DNA of 64,000 nt from NCBI GenBank assembly GCA_001698425.1, contig MBRE01000057.1:1-64000 (forward strand), written 5' to 3'. Positions 10,482 through 19,647 of this stretch are shown here, one piece after another. The notes under the pieces are model-generated. The model saw nothing but the letters and a program-made list of their open reading frames with translations. It was not told the origin of the DNA and did not search any database. The DNA comes from Oscillatoriales cyanobacterium USR001. Its GTDB lineage: Bacteria > Cyanobacteriota > Cyanobacteriia > Cyanobacteriales > Microcoleaceae. Numbering within the stretch: the stretch's first letter is position 1; the number at the start of each line of letters is the position of its first letter. The position numbers and the translations under genes were made by a program.

Positions 10482-10580
10482 TAGAAATTAAATAATTAGC
10501 TTGTTTGTAGTAAGCGCCAAGCGCGCTCTTGGCGCTTACTACAAACCAAATCATCAAGTTATTTAATTTTCATTATTTAG
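10482..10580. repeat. ~100-bp hairpin element (GTAGTAAGCGC family), copy A
   Basis: A long imperfect palindrome. The outer arm is TAGAAATTAAATAATTAG-like and its inverse, and the inner arm GTAGTAAGCGC pairs with GCGCTTACTAC. Nearly the same sequence lies at 30447-30548, and the core recurs at 55684-55720 and, more diverged, at 56801-56857. Confidence 0.8.
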
Positions 10581-10993
10581 GTATAAACCCCGTTTATTGC
10601 TTCAACGTCCGTAAGTTTTGTTTTAATTATCTTTGATATAGTCAAATTTTATGAGTGAAAATGTCATAAATTCATAACAAACAAAATCATTTTTTGAGCA
10701 AACTGTATTGCAGATTACGGAATTATCAGGTAAGATAGGTAAAGCAATAGATTTAGTTTTGTAAATAGGCAATGTAAACATCAATAGTTGCAAATTAAAG
10801 TAGGGTAAAAGTAACATCTGAAACTTTACCTTTGTAACTTTTAGCTTAAGCTAGAGAATAGCCTAATCCAAGGTTTTCTAGGGCTAAGATGATCGACGGC
10901 AAACTGTGCTGCTAGGCGCGAACAATTTAAAGCCGGAAACATCAAAAAAACGATTTGAGACAGTTTAAACCCAACTTAAAAGGCAAATTGAAA
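10581..10993. other. Intergenic region between hemB and the GNAT gene
   Basis: AT-rich stretch past the repeat element. A 64-codon minus-strand frame (10623-10817) has no family features and an odd composition, so I do not call it a gene. No RNA gene is recognised. Confidence 0.5.
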
Positions 10994-11482
10994 ATGAAAT
11001 CAACGACCAGGGATTATCGTCACATTCAATTTTGTATTGGTGCCGATCGGGTAGACTTGCAACAATTGCAAGAGTTATTTAAGGGAGCAGCATTTTGGGC
11101 GAGGGAGCGATCGCTAGAAGATTTAGCAACAGCTATTAATTTTAGCGAGCCAGTTGTTAGTGTTTGGGATGGCGATCGCATGATTGGCTGCGCTCGCGCC
11201 ACATCAGATGGCATCTACCGCGCTACAATTTGGGATGTAGTAATTCACGAAGATTATCAAGGTGGTGGACTAGGCCGGAAGTTAGTACAAACGGTGTTAA
11301 GTCATCCTCGGATGTGTCGAGTAGAGCGAGTCTATTTAATGACTACTTACAAACAGAGTTTCTACGAGCGTATTGGTTTCCAACGCAATGCTAGTACGAC
11401 AATGGTGTTGGAAAATCAACCCCTAGATACAACTGTAGAATTGGAACTTGGGAATCGAGAGTTAGCGATGGCTGAAGCTTGA
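10994..11482 (+). CDS. GNAT-family N-acetyltransferase (Ycf52-like)
   Basis: A 162-residue acetyl-CoA-dependent acyltransferase. GNAT motif A is visible in IWDVVIHEDYQGGGLGRKLV (Q/RxxGxG/A-type pyrophosphate loop), and motif B in QSFYERIGFQRN. Overall it resembles the small cyanobacterial/plastid GNAT proteins (Ycf52-like). The substrate is not predictable. The ATG at 10994 is preferred to a TTG 39 bp upstream. Confidence 0.8.
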   Translation: MKSTTRDYRHIQFCIGADRVDLQQLQELFKGAAFWARERSLEDLATAINFSEPVVSVWDGDRMIGCARATSDGIYRATIWDVVIHEDYQGGGLGRKLVQTVLSHPRMCRVERVYLMTTYKQSFYERIGFQRNASTTMVLENQPLDTTVELELGNRELAMAEA

Positions 11483-11601
11483 TATTGTGCTTTTATTCAG
11501 CAATCACTTTAACCTCATTGTCGCCCCCTGAAGCCTTATTGATTAGTTACTAGGGATTTTCAGGAGGCGACAAGCGCCCCCTAAAATTAAAGACATTGTT
11601 T

Positions 11602-11682
11602 TGTTAACTGTTATTTGTTAACTGTTATTTGTTAACAAGTAACCAATAACAAGTAACAAATAACCAATAACAAGCTAATCTA
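11602..11682. repeat. Short tandem TTGTTAAC/GTAACAAATAAC-type repeats
   Basis: Repeated GTTAACTGTTATTT units followed by their inverse (AACAAGTAACCAATAACAAG). This is cyanobacterial heptamer-like repeat DNA that can fold back. It lies in the 246-bp space between the GNAT and rne ends. Confidence 0.6.
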
Positions 11683-11728
11683 AGAACTCGTAGGCGTAGC
11701 CAGCGGTCGGCATCGTTTTTGAAGATAT

Positions 11729-14032
11729 CTAATCTTCATTTAATGCAGAAGATCGACGGCGACGGCGGCGGTTTAAAGGCTCTTGCTCCATCTGCTCTGG
11801 CTGCTCCAACTGCTCTGGAAATTCCTCTTGGAACTCAGGGCGCTCCTGAATTTCCTCCTGCTGAATTACTTGGAAAGTTTCACTAACACTTTCCTCATCT
11901 TGATGACTATCCTCATCACCATAGTAATCGCTATCCTCATCATCCCCAGAATAGGATGAAACCAAAGATACCGCTGCATAATCCCGCTCTTGGTTAATAT
12001 TCTCAACAAAGTTTGATTCTACTAACGACTCCGACGATTCAGACTCTTGATTTACCATCCCTCCTTGTCCGGGAAGTACCACCGAAATAATTGCATTCTT
12101 TGGATTTTTCACCGATCGCTCCAACAGCACCAGCGGAGAAACACCCATCAAAGCATAGACATCTTGTTCCTCTGGCTTCATTTCCACCGCAATCACTTCC
12201 GGCGGTTCCACCATTGGTTTCATCAATTCTGGTCTGGGCGGGCGCACTCGCTCGAAATCATCGCGATGTCCGCTTGCGGCATAACTATCGCGCCTTAAAC
12301 CGCTAGTATTAGTTGCGATCGGAAACCCTTCACTTCCCCGCATTCCCGATATCCCCAAATATTCTCCTCTGGTATCAGCCATTGAAGGAATTGCGGGCAC
12401 TCGTAACTTATGGCGGGTTGTTTCCTCTTCCCTGATTGGTAAATTATTCTCTCCCAAACGTTGACGCGATCGACGGCGGCGAGCCCCATTCCCTAAATCC
12501 TGATAACTAGGATGATTCATCAAATCCAGCGACGAACTATTATTGCCATCATAATCTAAAGCCTCATTTTGAGCCTCCCAAGCAGCACGGGCTGGCTCAA
12601 CACCCCTTTCCTCCCGAAACTGAGCAGTCGCCTCCCCAAAAACAGGACGAGAAGGAGCAGCCGTCAAGCCGCGACGCTCTGGAATTTCTGCCACTGTAGG
12701 CAAAATTTCCCCAAAAGCCGGACGAGGAAAAGAACGACCTATAGCCGCAGACTCGCGAGGCGTAGGAGCTTCGCGCACTGCGGGAGCCAACTCCTCTTCC
12801 CCTGGAAGTTTCACCAAATGACCCAAGCCACCACAACTAGGGCAAGTGTGACCAAACAACTCATAAATATTTTGACCTTGGCGTTTCCGAGTCAGTTCAA
12901 CCAAACCAAGTTCGGACAATTGAGCAATTTGCGGCCGCGCTTTATCCGCTCTGAGAGCTTTGTTAAAGTGTTCTAGCACCTGTAATTGGTCGCGGCGCGA
13001 TTCCATATCAATGAAATCCACAATAATTACCCCAGCAATATTCCGCAGTCGCAATTGTCGAGCAATTTCTGTCGCCGCTTCGCAATTCGTCCACAGCACA
13101 GTTTCACGAGCCGTAGCAGAGCGGGTAAAGGAACCAGAGTTAACATCAATGACAGTGAGAGCTTCTGTCGGCTGAATAATAATGTAACCGCCAGAAGGTA
13201 AATCAACTCTAGGTCTGAGAGCTTCTCGAATCGCTGGATTAACCCGGAAATACTCCAGCATCGGCACTCGTTCCCGATGGTGATCGATTAACACTCCCGG
13301 CGGTAATTTGTTACCATTCCAAGCCATTAAATGCTGTTTAACCCGCTTAATCCCATTTTGGGAATCCACAACAATTCTGTTGACATCATTGCTAAACATA
13401 TCTCGCAACACTCGTTGGATGAAATCGTCATCGCGGTTGAGCAATGCGGGAGCTCGTGTGGAACTGCATTCTTGTTGTACAGATTCCCACTGTTTTTGTA
13501 GCACTTCCAAATCTTCGATAATCGCTTCCTCGGTCATGCCTTCAGCTTCGGTACGAACTAGCAACCCCATACCAGCAGGTTTAACTAAAATCGCCAGAGC
13601 TCTGAGACGGTTACGCTCGTTTTCAGATTTAATGCGACGGGAAAGATTTACACCTCGACCGTAGGGCATGAGAACTAAGTAACGGCCAGGGAGAGTAATG
13701 TTGCCAGTGAGTCGAGGCCCTTTGCTACCTGTGGGCTCTTTCATCACTTGGACTAAGACTTTTTGCTGGGGAGCTAAGAGCTCTGTGATTGCGCCTGCGG
13801 AACGTTTTAACCGTAATGGGCCTAAGTCGGTGACGTGCATAAACCCATTGCGATCGGGGTCGCCAATATTAACGAAGGCGGCATCTATCCCAGGTAAGAC
13901 ATTTTCAACTATGCCTAGATAAATGTCACTGACCTGATGGGGGCCAGTGGCGACTACGAGTTCTTGGATTTGATCTTCGGAAAATACCGCAGCAAGGCGA
14001 TGCTGCTCTGCTATAACTATCTGCTTTGTCAT
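11729..14032 (-). CDS. rne: Ribonuclease E (cyanobacterial type)
   Basis: A 767-residue endoribonuclease starting RNA decay. The N-terminal catalytic half shows an S1 RNA-binding domain (DIYLGIVENVLPGIDAAFVNIG), the 5' sensor/RNase H-like region and the DNase I-like subdomain with metal-binding aspartates in VIDVNSGSF and IIVDFIDM, then the Zn-link CPSCGGLGH. The C-terminal ~340 residues are low-complexity and acidic (EDSDYYGDEDSHQDEES). They end with an arginine tract RRRRRRSSA, which matches the nonapeptide known to bind polynucleotide phosphorylase in cyanobacteria. Start MTKQIVIAEQHR is canonical. Confidence 0.95.
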   Translation of the reverse strand: MTKQIVIAEQHRLAAVFSEDQIQELVVATGPHQVSDIYLGIVENVLPGIDAAFVNIGDPDRNGFMHVTDLGPLRLKRSAGAITELLAPQQKVLVQVMKEPTGSKGPRLTGNITLPGRYLVLMPYGRGVNLSRRIKSENERNRLRALAILVKPAGMGLLVRTEAEGMTEEAIIEDLEVLQKQWESVQQECSSTRAPALLNRDDDFIQRVLRDMFSNDVNRIVVDSQNGIKRVKQHLMAWNGNKLPPGVLIDHHRERVPMLEYFRVNPAIREALRPRVDLPSGGYIIIQPTEALTVIDVNSGSFTRSATARETVLWTNCEAATEIARQLRLRNIAGVIIVDFIDMESRRDQLQVLEHFNKALRADKARPQIAQLSELGLVELTRKRQGQNIYELFGHTCPSCGGLGHLVKLPGEEELAPAVREAPTPRESAAIGRSFPRPAFGEILPTVAEIPERRGLTAAPSRPVFGEATAQFREERGVEPARAAWEAQNEALDYDGNNSSSLDLMNHPSYQDLGNGARRRRSRQRLGENNLPIREEETTRHKLRVPAIPSMADTRGEYLGISGMRGSEGFPIATNTSGLRRDSYAASGHRDDFERVRPPRPELMKPMVEPPEVIAVEMKPEEQDVYALMGVSPLVLLERSVKNPKNAIISVVLPGQGGMVNQESESSESLVESNFVENINQERDYAAVSLVSSYSGDDEDSDYYGDEDSHQDEESVSETFQVIQQEEIQERPEFQEEFPEQLEQPEQMEQEPLNRRRRRRSSALNED

Positions 14033-14080
14033 TCAATTTCCTCAATTTTTTGGCAGCAAATTTGGGACACCTACGCTGCT

Positions 14081-14136
14081 TGTTAACGGTTAATTGTTAA
14101 CTGTTAACTGTTAATTGTTAACTGTTAACTGTTAGC
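14081..14136. repeat. Heptameric TGTTAAC tandem repeat
   Basis: About seven units of TTAACTG/TTAATTG lie in the leader of rne (upstream on the minus strand). The same heptamer occurs at 44386-44430. These are the short tandemly repeated sequences of cyanobacteria. The rest of the 305-bp gap holds nothing I recognise. Confidence 0.75.
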
Positions 14137-14337
14137 TGTGAATTTTTTTGAGATTTTCAAATCTGCGGTTTTAACCCTTTACCTAATTAGCAATTAGCTA
14201 TTAGCCATAGCCATTAGCATTTAGCCTGATTAACGTGCAAAAAGACTCAAAGTTTGGCAAGAGAATAGAGTTTTCCCAGCCCTTAGCTTTCTGACAAGAT
14301 GATTCTTGCTTCCTCTATTTAACTATTAGATGATTTG

Positions 14338-17181
14338 TCAAACCGGACTAAGGATAAGTTGGTTACGGTGGACTTGCAGGAGTTGAAATTCATAGCCTGT
14401 GCTGACTTGTTCTAGGATATGGACGATCTGCTCACTTCGCAGTAGGGTTCCGTCATTACGACAACTGCCGATATAGCGCAGGATGGTAATTTCAGAGTTA
14501 GGTTTCCCACCTAATGTGCTGTTTTCCACTGTAGATACAAGTTCTAATTCTTGCAGGCGATCGCGCAAATTTACTCTTTGCACTTTTCCCGACTTGGAGG
14601 TTTGCTCCCACCAAAATTCCTTAGTTGCTTTAATTTCCTCTACCCACTCTGTCCATTCGGGATTAGAGTGTAGAAAATTTCCTGCATCTGACCCATCGAT
14701 CGGCAATATCCGATTTAAACCCACTGTAATTAAATACTCTGCCTCAGTCAATAATTGAGTAGCCGAGGGAGCTTTAATATCAACCTCCTCAACTTGATAA
14801 ATAGGGATATTTGCTGGCAAATTTGCTGCTAGTTTTTCCCCAAAAACTGTTACATTCATCACTTGAGTTAGCTCAAAGTCCACTATTTCGCCGCTACTGG
14901 TAGCGCCTAGAGTGAGGGCACTGGCGGGGGAAATGCGGGGACTGGGGTGAAAACCACCAGTAAAGGAAATCGGTAAGGAAGCACGACGTAATGCCCTATC
15001 AAATAATCTTACCAAATCCAGATGGCTAACTAAGGCCATGTCACCTAACTTACCAAATTTTACTCGTAAGCGTTGTTTGCGCTCTTGGTTGGGGACGAAA
15101 TGACCGGCAAAGGGGGGGATTGGCGGGGGGGGAACGACTATGTTATGGCCGAAATCTGTGCCGCAAACGCCGCAATGGGAACAGCTTTCAAAGGAACAGT
15201 CGGGTACTGTGGCTGCTGAAGCGGCTCGCTGTAAGTCTTCTTTCAGCCAGTTTTTGTCAATTCCTGTGTCGATGTGATCCCAGGGTAAGGCTTGGTTAAA
15301 ATCGGTAACGCGGCTTTCTGGGCGATCGCTGTAGCGCCCGGAGGGGGGCGTTAGGGGGGGCATGACATTCCATTCCCCATTTTCGACTAGCCGATATTTC
15401 CAGCTTAGACCAGATTCGTCGATCGCGCCTGTCCAAGCAGCGAAGGCCCGATCTAAATTTTCCCACCAAGCGTCCATTCCTGCACCCAGTTCCCACGCTC
15501 GACGGACTACGGAGGCTAAACGGCGATCGCCTCTACCGATGAAGTCTTCCATTGCGGAAATTCGCACGTCGGTAAAGTTAATTTTTACACCTTTCATGCC
15601 TCGAAATTCGGCTTTGAGTAAGGCTTGTTTGCGCTCAAATTCGGCAGTAGATACTGAATGCCATTGAAAGGGAGTATGAGGTTTGGGGGTAAAGTTAGAA
15701 ATTGTCAGGTTAAAGGTCAACCGCTTGCGCCCGGATGCTCTACAGTTTTGGTGTAACCAGCGAATTGTCTCGGCGATGCCGATCAGATCGATGTCGGTTT
15801 CCCCTGGAAGGCCGATCATAAAGTAAAGCTTGATTTTATCCCAGCCTTGTTCAAAAGCGGTTTTTACGCCTCTTAACAGTTCTTCGTTTGTCAAACCTTT
15901 ATTGATGATATCACGCATTCGTTGAGTGCCGGCTTCGGGGGCGAAGGTTAGGCCGCTTTGTCTGGTGCCGCCCAGGATGTTGGCGATGTTTTCGTCGAAT
16001 CTATCTACGCGCTGACTGGGTAGGGAGAGGGTGATGTTTTCGTCTTTGAGGCGGTTTTTGATTTCTAAACCGAGGGCGGGTAGGGCTAGGTAGTCGGAGC
16101 AACTGAGGGATAGTAGGGAAAATTCGTTATATCCTGTGGCTCTCATGCCGTTGGCGATCGCGTCTGCTACTTTTTCTGGTGCGACATCTCTGGCGGGGCG
16201 GGTTAACATTCCTGGTTGGCAAAAGCGACAGCCCCGCGTGCAGCCCCGTCTAATTTCGATTGTGAGGCGATCGTGTACTGTCTCGATGTAGGGTACTAAG
16301 CCGATGGAATAAGCGGGTATAGGCGTGGCTACGCGCCGCAAAATGCGTTTTGGCACGTCTGGTCGGGTGGGATGGACGGAGCCATCGGCTGCCATTTCAT
16401 AGAATTGAGGGACGTAAACGCCGGGAATTTGGGCTAAGTCTAGGAGTAATTCTTCTCGGCTAAGGTTATTGGCTTTGCCCAATTCTAGGATTAAGCCAAT
16501 TTCGGGAAGTAGTTCTTCACCGTCTCCCAAGGCGATGAAGTCGAAAAAGTCGGCGTAGGGTTCGGGGTTGGATGTGGCGGTTTGTCCGCCGGCGAAAATT
16601 AGGGGCCAGGAATTAGGGGCTAGGGGTTCGGGGCTAGGGTGTGTTGGTAAATCCGCCGAGGGCGAAGCATTTGGGTATAAAACATTGGTTTCTAGCGGGA
16701 ATTTATCGCCCGAATGCTTCGCCCCTACATCAATTTTGTTCTCTTCTTCCTTCTTCCTTCTTCCTTCTTCCTTCTTCCTTTCTTGCCAAGTGAGGGGAAT
16801 GCCGGCTAAGTCTAGCATTTCTAGGATGTTGGTGGCTCCTAGTTCGTAGCTGAGGCTAAAACCCAGGATGTCGAAATCAGTAAGCGATCGCTTGGATTCT
16901 ACGGCAAATAGGGGAGTGTTTGTCGATCGCAATTTAGCGGCTAAATCAGGTGATGGTAAATAGGCGCGATCGCACAATTGTCTCGGTACTACATTCAATA
17001 TGTTGTACAAAATTATATGCCCCAAATTTGAAGCCCCAACTTCATAAACTTCTGGATAAGTTAAAACCCAGCGAACTGTAGCGCTGTCCCAAGGTTTATG
17101 GACGGCCCCTAATTCGTTGCCGAGATAACGAGCCGGCTGTTTAATTTCTGAGGTAAGTAATTTTTCTACTGCAACTGACAC
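14338..17181 (-). CDS. B12-binding/radical SAM protein fused to DUF2344 domain, with in-frame repeat insertion
   Basis: A 947-residue protein of the TIGR03960-type radical SAM family joined to a TIGR03936/DUF2344 domain (from about 700). The [4Fe-4S]/SAM motif CTRGCRFCQ lies at about 313-320 (CxxxCxxC). A cysteine cluster CSFESCSHCGVCG near 660 precedes the C-terminal domain (LRVKFGKLGDMALVSHLDL). The substrate is unknown, though the DUF2344 part is often found near rne, as here. Residues ~132-193 are a low-complexity insertion (KKEEGRRKKEEE...) encoded by intergenic-type repeats. Flanking sequence (LAGIPLTWQER and WPLIFAGGQTATSNPEPY) would be continuous without it. The gene runs into rne with a 305-bp gap. 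Confidence 0.88.
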   Translation of the reverse strand: MSVAVEKLLTSEIKQPARYLGNELGAVHKPWDSATVRWVLTYPEVYEVGASNLGHIILYNILNVVPRQLCDRAYLPSPDLAAKLRSTNTPLFAVESKRSLTDFDILGFSLSYELGATNILEMLDLAGIPLTWQERKKEEGRRKKEEENKIDVGAKHSGDKFPLETNVLYPNASPSADLPTHPSPEPLAPNSWPLIFAGGQTATSNPEPYADFFDFIALGDGEELLPEIGLILELGKANNLSREELLLDLAQIPGVYVPQFYEMAADGSVHPTRPDVPKRILRRVATPIPAYSIGLVPYIETVHDRLTIEIRRGCTRGCRFCQPGMLTRPARDVAPEKVADAIANGMRATGYNEFSLLSLSCSDYLALPALGLEIKNRLKDENITLSLPSQRVDRFDENIANILGGTRQSGLTFAPEAGTQRMRDIINKGLTNEELLRGVKTAFEQGWDKIKLYFMIGLPGETDIDLIGIAETIRWLHQNCRASGRKRLTFNLTISNFTPKPHTPFQWHSVSTAEFERKQALLKAEFRGMKGVKINFTDVRISAMEDFIGRGDRRLASVVRRAWELGAGMDAWWENLDRAFAAWTGAIDESGLSWKYRLVENGEWNVMPPLTPPSGRYSDRPESRVTDFNQALPWDHIDTGIDKNWLKEDLQRAASAATVPDCSFESCSHCGVCGTDFGHNIVVPPPPIPPFAGHFVPNQERKQRLRVKFGKLGDMALVSHLDLVRLFDRALRRASLPISFTGGFHPSPRISPASALTLGATSSGEIVDFELTQVMNVTVFGEKLAANLPANIPIYQVEEVDIKAPSATQLLTEAEYLITVGLNRILPIDGSDAGNFLHSNPEWTEWVEEIKATKEFWWEQTSKSGKVQRVNLRDRLQELELVSTVENSTLGGKPNSEITILRYIGSCRNDGTLLRSEQIVHILEQVSTGYEFQLLQVHRNQLILSPV
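16600..16785 (-). repeat. Compound repeat inserted in frame in the radical SAM gene
   Basis: Three intergenic-type repeats lie side by side. There is a GGGGCTAGG-rich tract (16605-16639), a palindromic element GGGCGAAGCATT...CGAATGCTTCGCCC (16659-16728), and a CTTCTTC/TTCC tract (16741-16781). Together they add about 62 codons with no stop. The palindrome has relatives at 43549-43619 and 47948-48020. Confidence 0.85.
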
Positions 17182-17441
17182 GGCTCTACTCGCTTCTATT
17201 TCCGATTTCCGATCAGTTTACCTGAAAATGTGACAATTTGACAAGATTGGTAATTGGTAATTGGTAATTGGGATACACAGATTAGACGGATTCCTCTGAT
17301 TTCACAGACCAAATAATCATGCCTCTAACTAATCCGTGTAATCCGTGTAATCCGTAAAATCCGCGATCGTAATTGGTAAAATGCTATAATTAGTTAGATT
17401 TTTTAGCTTTCGTCTTTCTTCTTTGTTCAGGAGATTTTTCT

Positions 17442-18056
17442 ATGATACAAGCATTACCTAAACTGGTGACATTTGATGAATTTCTTGATTGGTATCCAGA
17501 TAACTCAGAACACCGATACGAATTACACAGAGGAGTCATTGTTCAAATGCCTAATGAAACTGGTTTGCACTCACAGGTAGGTGGTTTTCTCATCGCCGAA
17601 TGTGGGTTAGAAATCAGACGAACAAAACTGCCTTATTTTGTTCCCAGAAAATGTACCGTCAAAACTGAGGATGATACAGGCTACGATCCAGATATCATTG
17701 TCCTAAGTTCAGACGCTATTAAAAATGAACCTCGCTGGTTAAAAGGTTCTACTATTGAAATGGGTTCATCAGTAATTCTCATTGTAGAAATAGTTAGCAC
17801 CAATTGGCGAGATGACTATTTAACTAAAGCGGGAAATTATGAAGCGATCGGCATTCCTGAATACTGGATTGTTGACTATCTTGGTTTAGGCGGTAGACGG
17901 TTTATTGGGAATCCCAAACAACCCACTATTTCAGTTTGTCAATTGGTTGATGGCGAGTATCAAGTTAATCAATTTCGGGGGAATGAGCGCATAGAGTCTA
18001 TGGCATTCCCTGAACTAAATTTAACGGCAGAACAGATTTTTAAGGCAGAATTGTAA
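17442..18056 (+). CDS. Uma2-family (DUF820) endonuclease-like protein
   Basis: A 204-residue second Uma2 protein, only distantly like the one at 2253-2843. Signatures are LVTFDEFLDWYPD near the start, HRYELHRGVIVQMP, YDPDIIVLS, VILIVEIVSTNWRDDYLTKAGNYEAIGIPEYWIVD. Here the PD-(D/E)xK-like acid-acid-Lys order is intact (D in YDPD, E in VEIVS, K in TKAGNYE). Role unknown. The ribosome site is CAGGAGATTTTTCT before the ATG. Confidence 0.85.
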   Translation: MIQALPKLVTFDEFLDWYPDNSEHRYELHRGVIVQMPNETGLHSQVGGFLIAECGLEIRRTKLPYFVPRKCTVKTEDDTGYDPDIIVLSSDAIKNEPRWLKGSTIEMGSSVILIVEIVSTNWRDDYLTKAGNYEAIGIPEYWIVDYLGLGGRRFIGNPKQPTISVCQLVDGEYQVNQFRGNERIESMAFPELNLTAEQIFKAEL

Positions 18057-18097
18057 TTAATACAATCTTGCTTTTAATCAGTTTATTCTTTTGCTAT

Positions 18098-18239
18098 AGC
18101 GGTTCTCAATTATATGAGGTACAAATACGACCCCCCCTAGCCCCCCCTTGCAAAGGGGAGGAACCCGGAAAAGCCCCCCTGCTTTCTAAGGGGGTTGGGG
18201 GTAGAAGCTCTTGTACCTCACCAGACAGAGAAATGCTAT
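18098..18239. repeat. Hairpin element with GAGGTACA/TGTACCTC arms, copy 1
   Basis: Outer arms TGCTATAGC-like and AATGCTATA, and inner arms GAGGTACAA and TTGTACCTC, enclose C-rich/G-rich arms (CCCCCCTAGCCCC ... GGGGGTTGGGGG). It separates the convergent Uma2 and antiporter genes and could act as a terminator. A shorter relative is at 36653-36746. Confidence 0.7.
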
Positions 18240-19468
18240 AACTCACCTCGCCCCACAATTTGCTCACTAAAAATATTCGTCAGTATCGGCCCTAACAAAC
18301 AAGTTACCAAAATATAAGCAACCACCGCATTGAAAACACCTTCATTAATCAAACTTGCCTCCTTACCAAAGAGCGCAATCACCAATACTAACGCAGCGCG
18401 AGACATCGTTAAACTAAACATTGTCAAGCTTTCCAAGAAAGAATACTTAAACACAATACCCGTAATCCAAGCTGCTAAAAACTTACCGCCAACAGCGCCA
18501 AATATTACAATGCAAGCAATACCTAAATTTTCCGGCGCAACGATAAAAATTTTCGGATTGCATAAAACCCCGATCGATACTACAAATGCCGGGATAAATA
18601 AACTATTCCCCACAAATTCTATCCGATCCATCAATACACTTTCCAAAGGAATAATCGGATTTAAAGATAGCCCAGCAATAAAAGCCCCAACAATGGGATC
18701 TATCCCTAACAATTGAGTGAATGAGGCAATCACAAAAAGCGTGCCAAAAACAAATAAAAATTGAGTGCTCAACAATCCATCACTTGCTTTCAGAAAAGAT
18801 TGACCAACTTTCGGAATCCCCCACAGACAAACCGCTACCAGCAAAGGTAAAAATAAACCCAACTTAATCCACAACCAAATCCCCACTGCGCCGCTAATAT
18901 TAGCTTGCACAATTGATAATCCAGCTAATGTCAAAACTGATGTCACCATTGTCCCACCAACGGCCACACCAATAGCTTCTTGTCTGGCAATTCCTAATCG
19001 CGCTACAATCGGATAAGAGACTAAAGTATGGGGCGAATAAAGAATCCCAAACAGCGCTGCGGTGAGGATACTACTAGCACCAATAAAGTTACTAGAAATT
19101 AACCCCAAAGTAAAAGGAAGACCGAAAGTTAATAAACCAAAAACCAGCGCTCTGATACCTAAGCGCTTTAGGTTGCTTAAATCCATTTGGATGCCTGCTA
19201 CTAACATAATGTAGAGCAAGCCAATTTTTTCTAATAAAATTAGTGAGCTATCTCTTGGTAAAACTCCCAACACATTAGTACCGATCGCGCAACCCATGAT
19301 CATTAACACCACAATAAATGGTATTTTTAATCGGCTGGCAATTAAAGGAGCCAGGAAAATAATTAAGATTAGAATACAGAATTTATATATCGGATCTGAC
19401 AAAGGTAAAACAGAAGTTTCAGCAGCTAGGAGTGGGGAAATTAATAAATTAGAAATAGATGCAATCAT
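18236..19468 (-). CDS. CPA2-type cation:proton antiporter
   Basis: A 410-residue membrane protein with about 11-12 hydrophobic helices, resembling the Na+/H+ exchanger domain (KefB/NapA-like) without regulatory TrkA domains. LLYIMLVAGIQMDLSNLK and the conserved IDPIVGAFIAGLSL stretch are typical of the fold. In the helix-5 region the sequence reads SPHTLVSYPIVARLGI, where proton-coupling acids of NhaA/NapA types would be expected, and none is seen. Ion and direction are therefore uncertain. Monocistronic. Confidence 0.85.
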   Translation of the reverse strand: MIASISNLLISPLLAAETSVLPLSDPIYKFCILILIIFLAPLIASRLKIPFIVVLMIMGCAIGTNVLGVLPRDSSLILLEKIGLLYIMLVAGIQMDLSNLKRLGIRALVFGLLTFGLPFTLGLISSNFIGASSILTAALFGILYSPHTLVSYPIVARLGIARQEAIGVAVGGTMVTSVLTLAGLSIVQANISGAVGIWLWIKLGLFLPLLVAVCLWGIPKVGQSFLKASDGLLSTQFLFVFGTLFVIASFTQLLGIDPIVGAFIAGLSLNPIIPLESVLMDRIEFVGNSLFIPAFVVSIGVLCNPKIFIVAPENLGIACIVIFGAVGGKFLAAWITGIVFKYSFLESLTMFSLTMSRAALVLVIALFGKEASLINEGVFNAVVAYILVTCLLGPILTNIFSEQIVGRGEL

Positions 19469-19560
19469 AAAAAGAGTTCGGTTAAGTGGGAAACTCAGCG
19501 GCTTTAGTCCGCTGGAGTTTCAACACTTTACAATTCTAAATTTTTAGGTAGGCTGTTTTA

Positions 19561-19633
19561 CATCCTGTAGGGGCAATCCCCCTGTGGTTGCCCCGTAAGG
19601 GTTTGGGGCAGGCACGGGGGCACTGCCCCTACA
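19561..19633. repeat. Palindromic CTGTAGGGGCA element
   Basis: Ends CTGTAGGGGCAATCCCC and GGGGGCACTGCCCCTACAG are inverted, with an internal GGTTGCCCCGT/GGGGCAGGC pair. A MITE-like hairpin between the antiporter promoter side and the end of the first monooxygenase. Single copy in this window. Confidence 0.65.
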
Positions 19634-19647
19634 GAAAACCTCCTTCT

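Noticed and set aside
10623..10817. 64-codon minus-strand frame between hemB and the GNAT gene
   Set aside because: No homology cue, no ribosome site, AT-driven composition.
12047..13922. Several plus-strand frames of 70-135 codons opposite rne
   Set aside because: They are antisense shadows of the well-supported RNase E coding sequence. No family traits, ribosome sites or sensible composition.
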